From Sinorhizobium sp. A49 (GTDB lineage Bacteria > Pseudomonadota > Alphaproteobacteria > Rhizobiales > Rhizobiaceae): a DNA stretch of 64,000 nucleotides. The DNA is taken from positions 62,001 through 126,000 of the forward strand of contig NZ_MUNW01000032.1 of NCBI RefSeq assembly GCF_002002725.1, given 5' to 3'. Below the pieces are notes generated by a model. It had not been told where the DNA came from. It saw only the letters and a program-made list of their open reading frames with translations, and made no database searches. A program made the translations under genes and the position numbers. Below, in pieces: positions 1 to 9,933 of the stretch (position 1 is the stretch's first letter; every line of letters starts with the position of its first letter).

Positions 1-2798
1 ATAACGCTTCCGAACTTGTTGGAAAGGCTGTTGTAGGACTTCTGCGCTTCAGCCTCGGATGGCAGCGACGCCACCTGGATGAAGTAGGTGCCAGCCGGAA
101 CGGATGCGGTGGAAACCTGCTGGGTATCCGCTGGAACGTTGGCCGCGGCCTGCGTTTCCGCCGGGCGCGCAGTTGCGGCTGCAGCCACATTGGCCGCCTG
201 TTCGGTCGGGCGGGTCTGCGGCAAGGGTGCCTGGTCGCCGGCGTCGACAGTGGCGTTGCTTGCGGCGGCAAGTGCGACCTGGTCGGTGCTGGCCGGTGCC
301 TGTCCGGCTGCCCGAAGTTCGGAACCGGCGCCCGCGGCAGTTGCCTGGCCCTCGGCGCCCGACGCAGCAACCTGACCGGCCGCCGTTGCCGGAACCGGTT
401 GAGCATTGCCGGCGACTTCCGCGACAGGTGCAGCAACGGGCTCTTCGCGGGCGACGAGCGTGCCGTCCGGCTTAACGATCATCGTGCGGACTTTTCGCGG
501 CGCCACTGCAGGAGCCTTGTCCTCTTCCTGATCGGCCGGCGCAGCAGTGCCGTCGTCAGGCAGAAGGCGGGCAGACTCTTCGTCCGCATTCGGCGACGTC
601 ACGCCGAGTGCATCCGCTTCATCGCTGCTGTCATTCGGCAGGTTTTCCGGTGTCAGCGTCCGCTGCACGACATCCATCGGCTCCTCGGTGGAAGAGACGA
701 GCGCCTCCTGGCGAGGACCTGTGCCCTGTGCACCGGCAACGCGGTCATAGACGGCCTTGTCCTGGTTCGGAACGGTCTTCCCGCCCTTTTCCTCCGGCAC
801 GACCTTCACCGGCGATTTGTCAGCGAGAATGATCTTGGGTCCTTCACCGGACGACGCGGCATCGCTGCCACCCATCCATGCGTAGACGCCTGCACCGCCG
901 AGAATGATGACGCCGGCAACACTTGCGGCCAGCAGCATTGCGCGCTGCGAGCGGCGACCGGAACCGTACTCCTTGTAGACACCCTCTTCGGCCTGGCCGG
1001 ACATCGGCTGCACGCGCTCGGATTCGCGCGGCGTGGTCTGGCGTTCGACCATCGAGCGACGGAAGTCCTCTTCCATTGCCTTCTCGAACTCGTCGAAATC
1101 ATCCATGGGAGCTGCGCCAAACGATGCAGCCGGCTTGGCTGCTGGCGCAGCGCGCGTAGGTTCACGAACCTCCGCGGGGCGAGCCTGTGTCTCCCTGGCG
1201 GATGGTGCCGGCGTGCCGAAAAGCTGTGCCATTTCCGCGTCGATATCGAGATCATAGTCGGCGGGATAGGCGACCGGCTTTTCCGTCTCGATGACCGGCA
1301 GCTGCGGCACCTCCATGTCGGCGATCGGAGCGACACCGGTGTCGGCTTCGGCGATCATCGAGGGATCGAAAGGCAACGCGCTTTCAACAGGAGCCTCTTC
1401 GATTTCGATGGGCGCTGCTGCGATCGGCGGCGCGACGAAAGGCTCTTCACGCTGCGGAGGCGCCTGCTCGACGGCTGCGAAAACAGGTTCCTGAATGGCA
1501 GTCGCCAGATCTTCAGAAGCATCGAATGCCGGGAGTTCCATCTCCAGCGCCACATCCGAGAGCTCCATTTCGAAGTTCTCGATGTCGAAGCTCGGCTCGT
1601 TCTCTGGCTCAACAGCCGGGCGAGCAGGCTCAACGACGGCCTCAGGGGCAACAGGTGCGGCCGCTGGAACAGCGACTGCAGCGGCAGCAACTGCGGGGAT
1701 CGAAGAGACGATCGGACCGGCGAAGGCACGTTGCTGACCGACGCCGGAGGCCGAGGCGACCGGAGTGGCGCGGCTGAAAGTCGGCGTGAAGGGGTACGGG
1801 CTCTTCTTGACGGGAGCTGCTCCGGTTGCGACCGGCTCAGCCCGTGCATGGACGGCGGGATGGGTGTGAACCGCGGCGGCGACCAACCCCGTTGCAGCCG
1901 GCACCGGGAACCGCTCGATATCGGCAAGAAGCTCGTCGACAGCATTGCCGGTTATCGGCTCTGCCGCAATTGGAGCGGCCTGTTCGATCACGGCCGGTTC
2001 GTACGCATATTGATTGTCCAGCGCATAGGCATTGCTGCCCTCGGCAGCCGGAGCGACTTCGAACGTTGGCTCAACCGCCAAAGAAGCCTGCTCGGCCGCC
2101 ATTTCGCTGGTGAAATCCGAAACGTCGAACGAAATATCCTCGACTGGCGCATGCCATTCTTCGGGTGCCGCTATGTGCTGCTCGACCGACGCAAACTCGG
2201 CTGCTGGAGAAAGATCGACGTCGCCAAGCGAAAGCTCGAGCTCATGCTCCAGATCGAAGGTCGGTTCGGCCTCTTCGGAAACGAAGCCGTATGCGACCGG
2301 GTCAGCGACCGGAGTGGAAGGCGCCTCAGGAAAAGCGACGACTTCGGCATGAGCGTGGTCGATCTCGCCGGAGGGAGCGACGGTCTCTGCCCATGGCTCC
2401 ACGAATTCAGCTGGCTGATACGTTGGCTCGAGCGCCTGCACCTCTTCAACCGGGGCCGATTCGGGCGCAGTAAACTCGGACGGCTCAAATTCAAGCGCCG
2501 GCTCAACCTGCTGAACCTCTTGCGCTACAGAAGCGACAGGTTCAACCGGACCATTGTCCGGCTGAACATTTGCCGCGCGCGGCGCGTCATAGGTATCGAA
2601 CTCTCGAAGAAGCTCTTCCTCGAGGTCGAACGCCGGATCCTGCCGGACGGCTTCCTGGTGGCGTTGCAATTCCTGCAACTGCTGGACAGCCGGCCGGGCA
2701 TCGTAGCCGACGATCCGGGCGAGTTCGGCCAACGGATCATCGTCTGCCAATACATCGAATTCGGCCGGCCCGCTTCGTGCGAATTGTTTGTCTGCCAT
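1..2798 (-). CDS. SPOR-domain envelope protein, C-terminus beyond the window
   Basis: The frame is open from an ATG at 2798 to the left edge, about 932 codons. The first ~610 residues are low-complexity and rich in Glu, Ala, Pro and Val (for example QALEPTYQPAEF), so probably disordered and cytoplasmic. A single membrane segment (AMLLAASVAGVIILGGAGVY) lies near residues 618-637, followed by another Ala/Pro-rich linker. At about residue 902 a SPOR domain begins (TYFIQVASLPSEAEAQKSY) and is cut by the window edge. SPOR domains bind denuded peptidoglycan at division sites, so the C-terminus should be periplasmic. It lies 63 bases downstream of argS on the same strand. The topology is inferred; the SPOR call is firm. 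Confidence 0.85.
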   Translation of the reverse strand, partial: MADKQFARSGPAEFDVLADDDPLAELARIVGYDARPAVQQLQELQRHQEAVRQDPAFDLEEELLREFDTYDAPRAANVQPDNGPVEPVASVAQEVQQVEPALEFEPSEFTAPESAPVEEVQALEPTYQPAEFVEPWAETVAPSGEIDHAHAEVVAFPEAPSTPVADPVAYGFVSEEAEPTFDLEHELELSLGDVDLSPAAEFASVEQHIAAPEEWHAPVEDISFDVSDFTSEMAAEQASLAVEPTFEVAPAAEGSNAYALDNQYAYEPAVIEQAAPIAAEPITGNAVDELLADIERFPVPAATGLVAAAVHTHPAVHARAEPVATGAAPVKKSPYPFTPTFSRATPVASASGVGQQRAFAGPIVSSIPAVAAAAVAVPAAAPVAPEAVVEPARPAVEPENEPSFDIENFEMELSDVALEMELPAFDASEDLATAIQEPVFAAVEQAPPQREEPFVAPPIAAAPIEIEEAPVESALPFDPSMIAEADTGVAPIADMEVPQLPVIETEKPVAYPADYDLDIDAEMAQLFGTPAPSARETQARPAEVREPTRAAPAAKPAASFGAAPMDDFDEFEKAMEEDFRRSMVERQTTPRESERVQPMSGQAEEGVYKEYGSGRRSQRAMLLAASVAGVIILGGAGVYAWMGGSDAASSGEGPKIILADKSPVKVVPEEKGGKTVPNQDKAVYDRVAGAQGTGPRQEALVSSTEEPMDVVQRTLTPENLPNDSSDEADALGVTSPNADEESARLLPDDGTAAPADQEEDKAPAVAPRKVRTMIVKPDGTLVAREEPVAAPVAEVAGNAQPVPATAAGQVAASGAEGQATAAGAGSELRAAGQAPASTDQVALAAASNATVDAGDQAPLPQTRPTEQAANVAAAATARPAETQAAANVPADTQQVSTASVPAGTYFIQVASLPSEAEAQKSYNSLSNKFGSV

Positions 2799-2861
2799 GC
2801 TCTCCACTCACAATTGCCTGCATTCACTTGCCAGTGCATTGTGGGAAAATGGTGACAATAC

Positions 2862-4622
2862 TTATCGCATTTCTTCCGGTGCGGAGGTGCCTGTAATGGA
2901 CAGGCCCGACTTCAGTACGGAAGCGACAGCATGCACCAGCCCGAGTCTGGCAGTACTTAATTCTCTATTTTTATCGTTAACAAAACGTAATTCCGGATTC
3001 TCTTTACCTTTGTTCCAGTGTCCATGGAAGGCAGCGGCAAGATCGTACAGGTAAAACGCGATGCGATGCGGCTCTTGCGCCAGTGCCGCAGCCTCGACCA
3101 CACGCGGATATTCTGCGAGCTTGGCCACCAGCTGCAGCTCCGCCGGATCGACGATCGCGCCGTTGATTGCGCCGGCAAAATCGACGGAAGACAGGTCGAG
3201 ATCGGGGAATGCGTCCGCCGCCTGGCGGAAAACTGACCGGCAACGGGCATGGGCATACTGCACGTAGAAGACCGGGTTATCCTTGGACTGTTCTGTCACC
3301 TTGGCAAAATCGAAATCCAGCGGCTCGGAGTTCTTCCGGTAGATCATCATGAACCGCACCGGGTCGCGACCGACTTCGTCAACGACGTCGCGCAGCGTCA
3401 CGAAGTCGCCCGAGCGCTTGGACATCTTGACCGGCTCCCCCTCACGGTAGAGCTTGACCAACTGGCAAAGCAGCACAGTCAGCTTCGACGCGCCGCCGGA
3501 CACCGCCCGGGCCAGCGCCTCCAGGCGCTTGACGTAACCACCGTGGTCGGCGCCAAGCACATAGATCATCTCGTCGAAACCGCGGTCGAACTTGTCCTTG
3601 AAGTAAGCAACGTCGGCGGCGAAGTAGGTATAACTTCCATCCGACTTGATCAAAGGCCGATCGATATCGTCACCGACCTCGGTCGAGCGGAACAGAGTCT
3701 GCTCGCGGTCTTCCCAGTCCTCGGGCAGCTGTCCCTTCGGCGGCGGCAGCGTGCCCTTGTAGACATGCCCCTTGAAAGTCAGGTCGTTGATCGCGGTGCG
3801 GATCTTCGCGGCGCCATTGGCGTGCAGGGTCCGCTCCGAGAAGAAGACGTCGTGGGTGACGTTCAACGCGGCAAGATCCTCACGGATCATCACCATCATC
3901 GCGTCGATGGTGCGCTCCTTGACGAGCGGCATCCACTTGTCCTCCGGCATCAACCGCAGGCTGGTGCCGAACTCGTCGGCAAGCGCCTCGCCCACGGGCA
4001 CGAGATAGTCGCCGGGATAGAGGCCGGACGGGATCTCACCGATCTCCTCGCCAAGCGCCTGCCGGTAGCGAAGGAAGGCCGAACGCGCCAAGACATCGAT
4101 CTGCGAACCGGCGTCGTTGATGTAATATTCCTTGGTCACCTCGTAGCCGGCGAAGGCCAACAGGTTTGCAAGGGCGTCGCCAACGACGGCACCACGGCAA
4201 TGGCCGACATGCATCGGCCCCGTCGGATTGGCCGACACGTATTCGACATTGACCTTGCGACCGGCGCCGGTGGTGCTGCGGCCATAGTCGGAGCCGGAGC
4301 GAACCATCGCCGTCAACAGCTTCTGCCAATAGGAAACCGAAAGCCGCACGTTGATGAAGCCAGGACCGGCAACGGAGACATCCGTGACCTCGGGGTCCTG
4401 CTGGAGCTTTTCGACGATCAGGTCGGCAAGCGCGCGCGGATTCATCCCCAGCGGCTTGGCAAGCACCATTGCGGCATTGGTCGCTACATCGCCATGGCTG
4501 GGGTCGCGCGGCGGCTCGACATTGATACGGCTGAAATCAAGCTCGGATCGCTTTTCTCGAACGGCATCAAGCGTTTCGAGAATATCCTTAATTCTTGATT
4601 CGAAGTCCGTGAAGAGATTCAT
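2862..4622 (-). CDS. argS: arginyl-tRNA synthetase
   Basis: Class I aminoacyl-tRNA synthetase charging tRNA-Arg, 586 residues, the usual length. The HIGH motif appears as [12 protein letters not shown], the KMSKS motif as [12 protein letters not shown], and the C-terminal DALR-type anticodon-binding region ends the protein. A longer in-frame start exists at 4670, but [15 protein letters not shown] at 4622 matches the family N-terminus. It follows dgt by 95 bases and precedes the SPOR gene, so dgt, argS and the SPOR gene probably form one transcript. Confidence 0.97.
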   Translation of the reverse strand: MNLFTDFESRIKDILETLDAVREKRSELDFSRINVEPPRDPSHGDVATNAAMVLAKPLGMNPRALADLIVEKLQQDPEVTDVSVAGPGFINVRLSVSYWQKLLTAMVRSGSDYGRSTTGAGRKVNVEYVSANPTGPMHVGHCRGAVVGDALANLLAFAGYEVTKEYYINDAGSQIDVLARSAFLRYRQALGEEIGEIPSGLYPGDYLVPVGEALADEFGTSLRLMPEDKWMPLVKERTIDAMMVMIREDLAALNVTHDVFFSERTLHANGAAKIRTAINDLTFKGHVYKGTLPPPKGQLPEDWEDREQTLFRSTEVGDDIDRPLIKSDGSYTYFAADVAYFKDKFDRGFDEMIYVLGADHGGYVKRLEALARAVSGGASKLTVLLCQLVKLYREGEPVKMSKRSGDFVTLRDVVDEVGRDPVRFMMIYRKNSEPLDFDFAKVTEQSKDNPVFYVQYAHARCRSVFRQAADAFPDLDLSSVDFAGAINGAIVDPAELQLVAKLAEYPRVVEAAALAQEPHRIAFYLYDLAAAFHGHWNKGKENPELRFVNDKNRELSTARLGLVHAVASVLKSGLSITGTSAPEEMR

Positions 4623-4717
4623 CTGATCCGTCCGCTTTTCCCGACAGAATATGGTCGGTGCAAAACTCAAAAGGAGGCTCGGTTCGCTTGAACCAAAAGC
4701 CTCCGGGCGGGGCGTCC

Positions 4718-5935
4718 CTACCGCAAATCGGGCGTATGGTCAAACAAACGCCTGTGAACGCTGATGGCAAAGGTATCCGTCATGCCTGCCAGATAATCGC
4801 CGACATGCCGCGCCCGCGCAGGCTCGGCCATCCCCGGGATCTGGTCGATCCAATAGTGTTCGCGCATCAGCAAGGGGTCGGCCATGAAGGCGCGGTAGAG
4901 ATCGCAAACGATCGACGCAGCACCTTCGCGCACCCGCATCACCTCCGGGTGGCGATAGATGCGTGTCATCAGCAGCCTTTTGATCTGCTTGTCGGTCTCG
5001 CTCATTTCTTCCGAAAACGTCGCCATGACCTTGCCGGCCTGCCTGACATCCATGGCACTTTCTGGCCTCACATCCGCAAGACGGGCTTGCGCGACCGAAA
5101 TCACGTCTTCGACCATCGCCGTAATCTGACGTCGCATGATCTCGTGGGTGAAGCGGCCTGCCTCCAAACCGGGGTAGCGATCGCTGACCTCGCGCATCAG
5201 GCGAGCGAGGAACGGCACGTCTTCCAGCATCTCGAAAGTCAGATAGCCGGATCTGAGACCATCATCGATGTCATGGGTGTTGTAGGCAATGTCGTCGGCG
5301 ATAGCTGCCACCTGCGCCTCAAGGCTGGCGAAGCTCGCGAGTTCGAGATCGTGAATGGCGCAATAGTCCAGGATCGGCTGAGGCACCGGACCGTGCGTGC
5401 CCTGCCCGCCGAGCGTCAGAAGCGGCCCGTTGTGCTTCACGAGCCCTTCCAGGCTTTCCCAGGTGAGGTTCAGGCCATCGAACTCGGCATAGCGCCGCTC
5501 GAGCTTGGTGACGATGCGCAGCGATTGGGCATTGTGATCGAAGCCGCCATAGGGCTTGAGCATGTCATGCAGCGCATCCTCGCCCGTATGCCCGAACGGA
5601 GTGTGGCCAAAATCATGGACGAGCGCCACGCCTTCGGCGAGATCCTCGTCAAGCTTCAACGCTCGCGCCAGGGCGCGAGCGATCTGTGCCACTTCGATCG
5701 TGTGGGTCAGGCGGGTGCGATAGTGGTCGCCGTCGGCGGCGATGAAAACCTGCGTCTTGTGTTTCAGCCGGCGAAAGGCGGTCGTATGCACGATGCGGTC
5801 ACGGTCGCGTTGAAAATCGGATCGCGTCGGGCTTGTCGCCTCCGGGTAGAGCCTGCCGCGTGTCGTCCAGGGATTCGACGCGAATGGCGCATGTTCACCG
5901 TAACCGAAGCCGAGCGCATTTTTGTCGAACGTCAT
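4718..5935 (-). CDS. dgt: deoxyguanosinetriphosphate triphosphohydrolase-like protein
   Basis: HD-domain dNTP triphosphohydrolase, 405 residues, removing triphosphate from deoxynucleotides. The metal-binding motif is clear: [15 protein letters not shown] followed by [17 protein letters not shown], with a distal Asp further on. The start MTFDKNALG at 5935 is preferred over a more upstream frame extension because an AGG lies about 9 bases ahead of it. It is divergent from erpA (213-base gap) and is the first gene of the dgt-argS-SPOR run. Substrate specificity cannot be told from sequence. Confidence 0.93.
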   Translation of the reverse strand: MTFDKNALGFGYGEHAPFASNPWTTRGRLYPEATSPTRSDFQRDRDRIVHTTAFRRLKHKTQVFIAADGDHYRTRLTHTIEVAQIARALARALKLDEDLAEGVALVHDFGHTPFGHTGEDALHDMLKPYGGFDHNAQSLRIVTKLERRYAEFDGLNLTWESLEGLVKHNGPLLTLGGQGTHGPVPQPILDYCAIHDLELASFASLEAQVAAIADDIAYNTHDIDDGLRSGYLTFEMLEDVPFLARLMREVSDRYPGLEAGRFTHEIMRRQITAMVEDVISVAQARLADVRPESAMDVRQAGKVMATFSEEMSETDKQIKRLLMTRIYRHPEVMRVREGAASIVCDLYRAFMADPLLMREHYWIDQIPGMAEPARARHVGDYLAGMTDTFAISVHRRLFDHTPDLR

Positions 5936-6148
5936 CTCACACCTGCGTGGTCGTCCCATTGACGGGACATTCAAGCCTTCATACCTATAGTGAAAGCTAC
6001 GGGAAAGCGTCGACCAAACATCGACCGATTCCTGAAGTCAAAGCAATGGCTTGGCGCTCGTCATCAAAAGAGATGCGCAAACCGGCCAGGTGCCAATTGT
6101 GCAATGAGAACGAATCTCTCCGGTTCTTGACCCCGGCAGGAGGCAAAT

Positions 6149-6481
6149 ATGACACAGGAAACAGTGACCCTTTCCGACGCGGCGGCCAAGCGGATCGCCA
6201 CCATTCTGCGTTCGGACGGGCATAAGAATGCCATGCGTGTTTCCGTCGAAGGTGGCGGATGCTCGGGCTTCTCCTATAAGTTCGATCTCGTCGACGACGC
6301 GAACGACGACGATCTCGTGCTAGAAAAGGACAGCGCCAAAGTCCTGATCGACAGTCTGTCTCTCGTCTATATGGGTGGCTCGGAGATCGATTTCGTCGAC
6401 AACCTGCTCGGCCAGTCGTTTCAGATAAAGAATCCGAATGCAGTCGCAAGCTGCGGATGCGGAACGAGTTTTTCGATCTGA
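6149..6481 (+). CDS. erpA: iron-sulfur cluster insertion protein ErpA
   Basis: A-type Fe-S carrier of 110 residues. The three conserved cysteines are visible in GGGCSGFSYKF and the C-terminal CGCGTSFSI. Such proteins accept a cluster from the SUF/ISC scaffold and deliver it to apo-enzymes in the cytoplasm. The ribosome site is GGAGG a few bases before the ATG. It diverges from dgt, an arrangement I associate with Rhizobiaceae. IscA/SufA paralogues share the fold; length and context favour ErpA. Confidence 0.9.
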   Translation: MTQETVTLSDAAAKRIATILRSDGHKNAMRVSVEGGGCSGFSYKFDLVDDANDDDLVLEKDSAKVLIDSLSLVYMGGSEIDFVDNLLGQSFQIKNPNAVASCGCGTSFSI

Positions 6482-6485
6482 GTAA

Positions 6486-6509
6486 GCGGCGCGTCTTCGT
6501 GCGCGTCGC
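6486..6509. terminator. hairpin between convergent erpA and cls
   Basis: Stem GCGGCGCG (6486-6493) pairs with CGCGTCGC (6502-6509) with one G:T pair and an 8-base loop. It fills the 30-base gap between two convergent genes, but no U-tract follows on either strand, so a terminator role is only likely. Confidence 0.35.
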
Positions 6510-6511
6510 AG

Positions 6512-7975
6512 TCACAGATACGGTGATCCCAACCAGAACAGCCGGTTGGCAAGGCGCGCCGTCAACGGCTGGGCCTTGAGGTCCTGCATAGTCACTTCCT
6601 CCGCCGTATCGACGATCGCCGCGATGCGGCTGCTGACCGCGCGAGCAAAAACGTCGTCGAGCACCTCAAGATCGAACTCGAAATTGAGGCGCAGCGATCG
6701 CGGGTCGAGGTTCGTCGATCCGACATAGGCCCAGCGCTCGTCCACCGCGAGCAGCTTGGAGTGATTGAAGGCGCCCTTCGCGCGCCAAACACGACAATGC
6801 CCCTTCAGCACCTGATCAAATTGTGCGGTCATGGCGCGGTCGACCAGCAGTAGATTGTTGACTGCGGGCACGACGATATCGACCTCGACGCCGCGCCGCG
6901 CGGCCGTCACAAGCGCGCTGATCAGTTCCCGGTCCGGCAAGAAATAGGGCGACATCAGTCGGATGTTCTTGCGCGCCACGGAGAAGGCGCCCATCAGCAT
7001 CTTGTGATTGGTTTCGTTCGTGCTGTCGGGGCCTGATGGGACGGCCCGCATCAGCATGCCCGGCGTCTTTGCCGGCGGCGGCACAGCCTCGGTCTTCCAG
7101 GTATCGCTTGCCAGAGGCTCGCCTGTCGAAAACTGCCAGTCTTCGGCTGAAACCTGAAAGATGTCGGCGACGACCGGGCCGGTGATGCGAAAATGGGTGT
7201 CATAGGCCGCTTCCGGACCGGCGATTTCGGTGGTGAAGCCGGCGCGGATATTCATGCCCCCGGCAAAGGCGACCTTGCCATCGACGACCAGGATCTTCCT
7301 GTGCGTGCGCAGATTGGCATAGGGCAATCTGAGCCCCATGATGATGTTGCCGTTAAAGACAGCTGTCGGCACGCTGGCCGCCTGGAGATAGCCCACGATG
7401 CTCGGCACCGAATAACGGGCCCCCACCGCATCGATCAGCACCCGCACGTCCACCCCTCGCCCACGCGCGGCAATCAACGCGTCCGCGAAGCGCAAACCCA
7501 GTGCGTCTCGGTCGAAAATGTAGCTTTCCAGCAGGATACTACGGCGCGCATGGGCAATCTCGTGCAGCATGGCGGCATAGGCCGCGTCGCCGCCTTCCAG
7601 CATGGTTACACGATTGCCTGTGGACATTGCATGTCGGGACACCCGGTCGCCGAGGATTTTCATCGCCGCGAATCGCTGGCCGAATCGCGTTCCGATTTCC
7701 GCATCGGACACGTCGAAGAGCCCGAACTGATCCGGCCCGCGACTGGGCAACAGCGAACGCTGCATGCCGATGGACGAGCGGCGGATGCGGTTGATACCGG
7801 CAACACCGTAAACGAGCGCCCCAACGATCGGCGACAGCAGCACGACGCCGACCCAGCCAGCAGCCGCCCTGACATCGTCCTTGGTCATGGCGGCATGGAT
7901 TGCCGCCGGCACGCCCAGAACGAAAGACAGGAAGACGAGAAAATGCGGCCAATAATTCTGGATGAGGTCGATCAT
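6512..7975 (-). CDS. cls: cardiolipin synthase (phospholipase D family)
   Basis: 487-residue membrane enzyme. Two hydrophobic segments lie in the first ~65 residues (FLVFLSFVLGVPAAIHAAM and WVGVVLLSPIVGALVYGV, the PLDNase_N region), followed by two complete HKD motifs: HRKILVVDGKVAFAGG and HSKLLAVDERWAYVGSTN. This architecture matches ClsA-type enzymes that condense two phosphatidylglycerols into cardiolipin and glycerol at the inner membrane. It diverges from xthA across a 206-base gap. Another PLD-type phosphatidyltransferase cannot be excluded. Confidence 0.88.
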   Translation of the reverse strand: MIDLIQNYWPHFLVFLSFVLGVPAAIHAAMTKDDVRAAAGWVGVVLLSPIVGALVYGVAGINRIRRSSIGMQRSLLPSRGPDQFGLFDVSDAEIGTRFGQRFAAMKILGDRVSRHAMSTGNRVTMLEGGDAAYAAMLHEIAHARRSILLESYIFDRDALGLRFADALIAARGRGVDVRVLIDAVGARYSVPSIVGYLQAASVPTAVFNGNIIMGLRLPYANLRTHRKILVVDGKVAFAGGMNIRAGFTTEIAGPEAAYDTHFRITGPVVADIFQVSAEDWQFSTGEPLASDTWKTEAVPPPAKTPGMLMRAVPSGPDSTNETNHKMLMGAFSVARKNIRLMSPYFLPDRELISALVTAARRGVEVDIVVPAVNNLLLVDRAMTAQFDQVLKGHCRVWRAKGAFNHSKLLAVDERWAYVGSTNLDPRSLRLNFEFDLEVLDDVFARAVSSRIAAIVDTAEEVTMQDLKAQPLTARLANRLFWLGSPYL

Positions 7976-8070
7976 GAGCGGGACTATAGCCTGCGCCCGG
8001 TCGGAATCAATTCACTGCCAGTGCGCGCGGAGCGCAAGCGACTGAAATTCGCTGCGCGTCAAGGATGCAT

Positions 8071-8196
8071 GGTGGCAATCTTGACGAAAAGACCGCAGGT
8101 ATCGGATTTGTCAAAAGAATCCGGAGCCGTTACAAGAGACGGTCCGAGCGGATTCACTGACATGGAAGGGCGTTTCGAGCCATGAAGATTGCCACC
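8071..8196 (+). promoter_or_regulatory. inverted repeat pairing the xthA leader with its start region
   Basis: The 12 bases GGTGGCAATCTT at 8071-8082 are the exact reverse complement of AAGATTGCCACC at 8185-8196, which are codons 2 to 5 of xthA. If transcription begins upstream of 8071, the two arms could pair and bury the start codon region. The pairing is seen; the regulatory role is inference. Confidence 0.4.
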
Positions 8197-8976
8197 TGGA
8201 ACATCAATGGCGTCAAGGCGCGGATCGACAGCCTGCTGGCATGGTTGAAGGAATCGAATCCGGACATCGTCTGTCTGCAGGAAATCAAATCGGTCGACGA
8301 AAACTTCCCGCGCCTGGAGATCGAAGCGCTCGGCTATCACGTCGAAACGCACGGCCAGAAAGGCTTCAATGGCGTTGCGCTGCTTTCCAAGCTGAAACCG
8401 GACGAAGTCAATCGCGGCCTCCCGGGCGACGATGCGGACGAGCAGGCCCGCTTTATCGAAGGCGTGTTTTCCGTCTCCGGCGGCGTCATCCGCGTCTGCT
8501 CGCTGTATCTGCCCAACGGCAACCCGGTCGACAGCGAGAAGTATCCGTACAAACTGCGCTGGATGCAGCGCCTAGCGGCCTATGCCGAGCAGCGCCTGCA
8601 GCTAGAAGAACCGTTCATTCTTGCTGGCGACTACAACGTCATTCCGGAGGAGCACGACTGCTGGGACGTCAAGGTCTGGCAGAACGACGCCCTATTCCTG
8701 CCCGAGACCCGCCAGGCTTTCCGCCAGCTGCGCAACCTCGGCCTCACCGACGCCGTTCGCTCGACAACGGATGAAGTCCCGCTCTACTCATTCTGGGACT
8801 ATCAGGCCGGGTGCTGGCCGAAGAATTTCGGGATACGCATCGATCACCTGATGCTGTCACCGGAAGCCGCGGACAGGCTGGTTTCGACATCGATCGAAAA
8901 ACATGTGCGGTCTTGGGAGAAGCCTTCCGACCACGTCCCGGTCGCGGGCTATTTCGCGTTCGAACGTCCGCTTTGA
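8182..8976 (+). CDS. xthA: exodeoxyribonuclease III
   Basis: 264-residue endonuclease/exonuclease/phosphatase-fold enzyme for base-excision repair (AP endonuclease and 3' exonuclease). Family landmarks in order: KIATWNINGVKARI at the N-terminus, LQEIKSVDENFP with the metal-binding Glu, GDYNVIPEEHD, and the terminal SDHVPV with the catalytic Asp-His. Length is typical. Its 5' end takes part in a possible long-range hairpin with the leader. A RIME-like repeat separates it from the convergent exoR. Locally used names include exoA and xth. Confidence 0.95.
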   Translation: MKIATWNINGVKARIDSLLAWLKESNPDIVCLQEIKSVDENFPRLEIEALGYHVETHGQKGFNGVALLSKLKPDEVNRGLPGDDADEQARFIEGVFSVSGGVIRVCSLYLPNGNPVDSEKYPYKLRWMQRLAAYAEQRLQLEEPFILAGDYNVIPEEHDCWDVKVWQNDALFLPETRQAFRQLRNLGLTDAVRSTTDEVPLYSFWDYQAGCWPKNFGIRIDHLMLSPEAADRLVSTSIEKHVRSWEKPSDHVPVAGYFAFERPL

Positions 8977-9005
8977 CGCCGAGGTTTGCGCGAGGGCAGC
9001 GCTTC

Positions 9006-9080
9006 GAGCGTTTCCAGGAAAAGTGCGTAGCGGTTTCCGTCAGGAAAGGCGAAACAGCGGGAAGATAGAGAGTTTCTGCG
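9006..9080. repeat. RIME-like intergenic repeat, diverged copy
   Basis: The stretch GCGTTTCCAGGAAAAGTGCG, then AGCGGTTTCCGTCAGGAAA, closely matches the copy at 56277-56370. It resembles the short palindromic Rhizobium-specific intergenic mosaic elements. The left half is well kept; the right half is degraded. It lies between the convergent ends of xthA and exoR. Confidence 0.65.
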
Positions 9081-9126
9081 GCTCCTCTTAATCTGGAACC
9101 GCTTGGTCGTCATGCGCCGGAAGCGC

Positions 9127-9933
9127 TTAGTCGTCGTCACCCTGCGTGTGCATGTTCTGCGACAGCGTGATGGCCTGGCGGCGGTCACCTTCGGTTGCCA
9201 GAGAAAAGGCCTGCTCCTGCATAGACTGCAGCCACGGCTTGTCCTTCGGCGAACACTGGTCGAGAGCCGCGGTCATATAGGCAAGACCGCGGATAGTCTG
9301 ACCTTCCTGGAAGATGACGTTGCCGAAAACGCCCATGGCGCCGGCATGACCATTCTTGCGCGCGCGGTTCAGCCACTTCTTGGCCTGCTGAACATTGACG
9401 TTGCCGCCCTCACCCGAAAGCAGCATGCGCGCCAACTGGAACTGGGCCTCCGATACACCAAAGGTCGATGCTGCCTGGAAATAGAGCTGCCGGGCCTGAG
9501 ACATGTCGGATTTGATCGGGCTGTCGGGGATGCCGCGGCGATAGTAGCCGGCAAGCGAGATCAGCGCATTGACGAAATACCCCGTATCCTCGGAACCGGG
9601 TTCGACACCCTGCTGGGCAATCTCGCTATAGATCTTGAAGGCTTCGAGGTCGTTTTCAGCGACGCCGTCGCCATAGGCATACATATTGGCAAGGGCCCAG
9701 CGGGAGCCGGTATGCCCCTTCTCGGCGGCATAGCGGTAGGCCTCGACCGCTTCGTCCTTGCGGCCGCTCTTGTAGGCAGAGAAGCCGAACTTGAACAAGG
9801 CAAACGGGCCGGATTCCTTGCTGACCCCGGTGCCCGGATCAAAGGCACGCGCCGGACCAGCCGTCGCACCGCCAACCACCAGCGACACGCCGAGCATCGC
9901 AACCTTCAGAGACTTCAGTTCACCCGCAAGCAT
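9127..9933 (-). CDS. exoR: ExoR, periplasmic regulator of exopolysaccharide and motility
   Basis: 268 residues with a Sec signal peptide ending near PARA (about residue 30) and several Sel1/TPR-like repeats (for example EAYRYAAEKGHTGSRWALAN and LASTFGVSEAQFQLARMLL-type units). In Sinorhizobium meliloti ExoR is exported and holds the ExoS sensor kinase inactive; its proteolysis turns on succinoglycan genes and turns off flagella through ExoS/ChvI. The N-terminal ~100 residues follow the S. meliloti protein almost exactly from memory. The ATG at 9933 is chosen over a GTG at 9936. It is preceded by a 456-base non-coding stretch. Confidence 0.92.
   Translation of the reverse strand: MLAGELKSLKVAMLGVSLVVGGATAGPARAFDPGTGVSKESGPFALFKFGFSAYKSGRKDEAVEAYRYAAEKGHTGSRWALANMYAYGDGVAENDLEAFKIYSEIAQQGVEPGSEDTGYFVNALISLAGYYRRGIPDSPIKSDMSQARQLYFQAASTFGVSEAQFQLARMLLSGEGGNVNVQQAKKWLNRARKNGHAGAMGVFGNVIFQEGQTIRGLAYMTAALDQCSPKDKPWLQSMQEQAFSLATEGDRRQAITLSQNMHTQGDDD

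Noticed and set aside
399-2855. 818-codon open frame on the plus strand
   Set aside because: It lies antisense to the SPOR-domain gene, is rich in Arg and Cys with no domain, and is the usual high-GC shadow of a real minus-strand gene.
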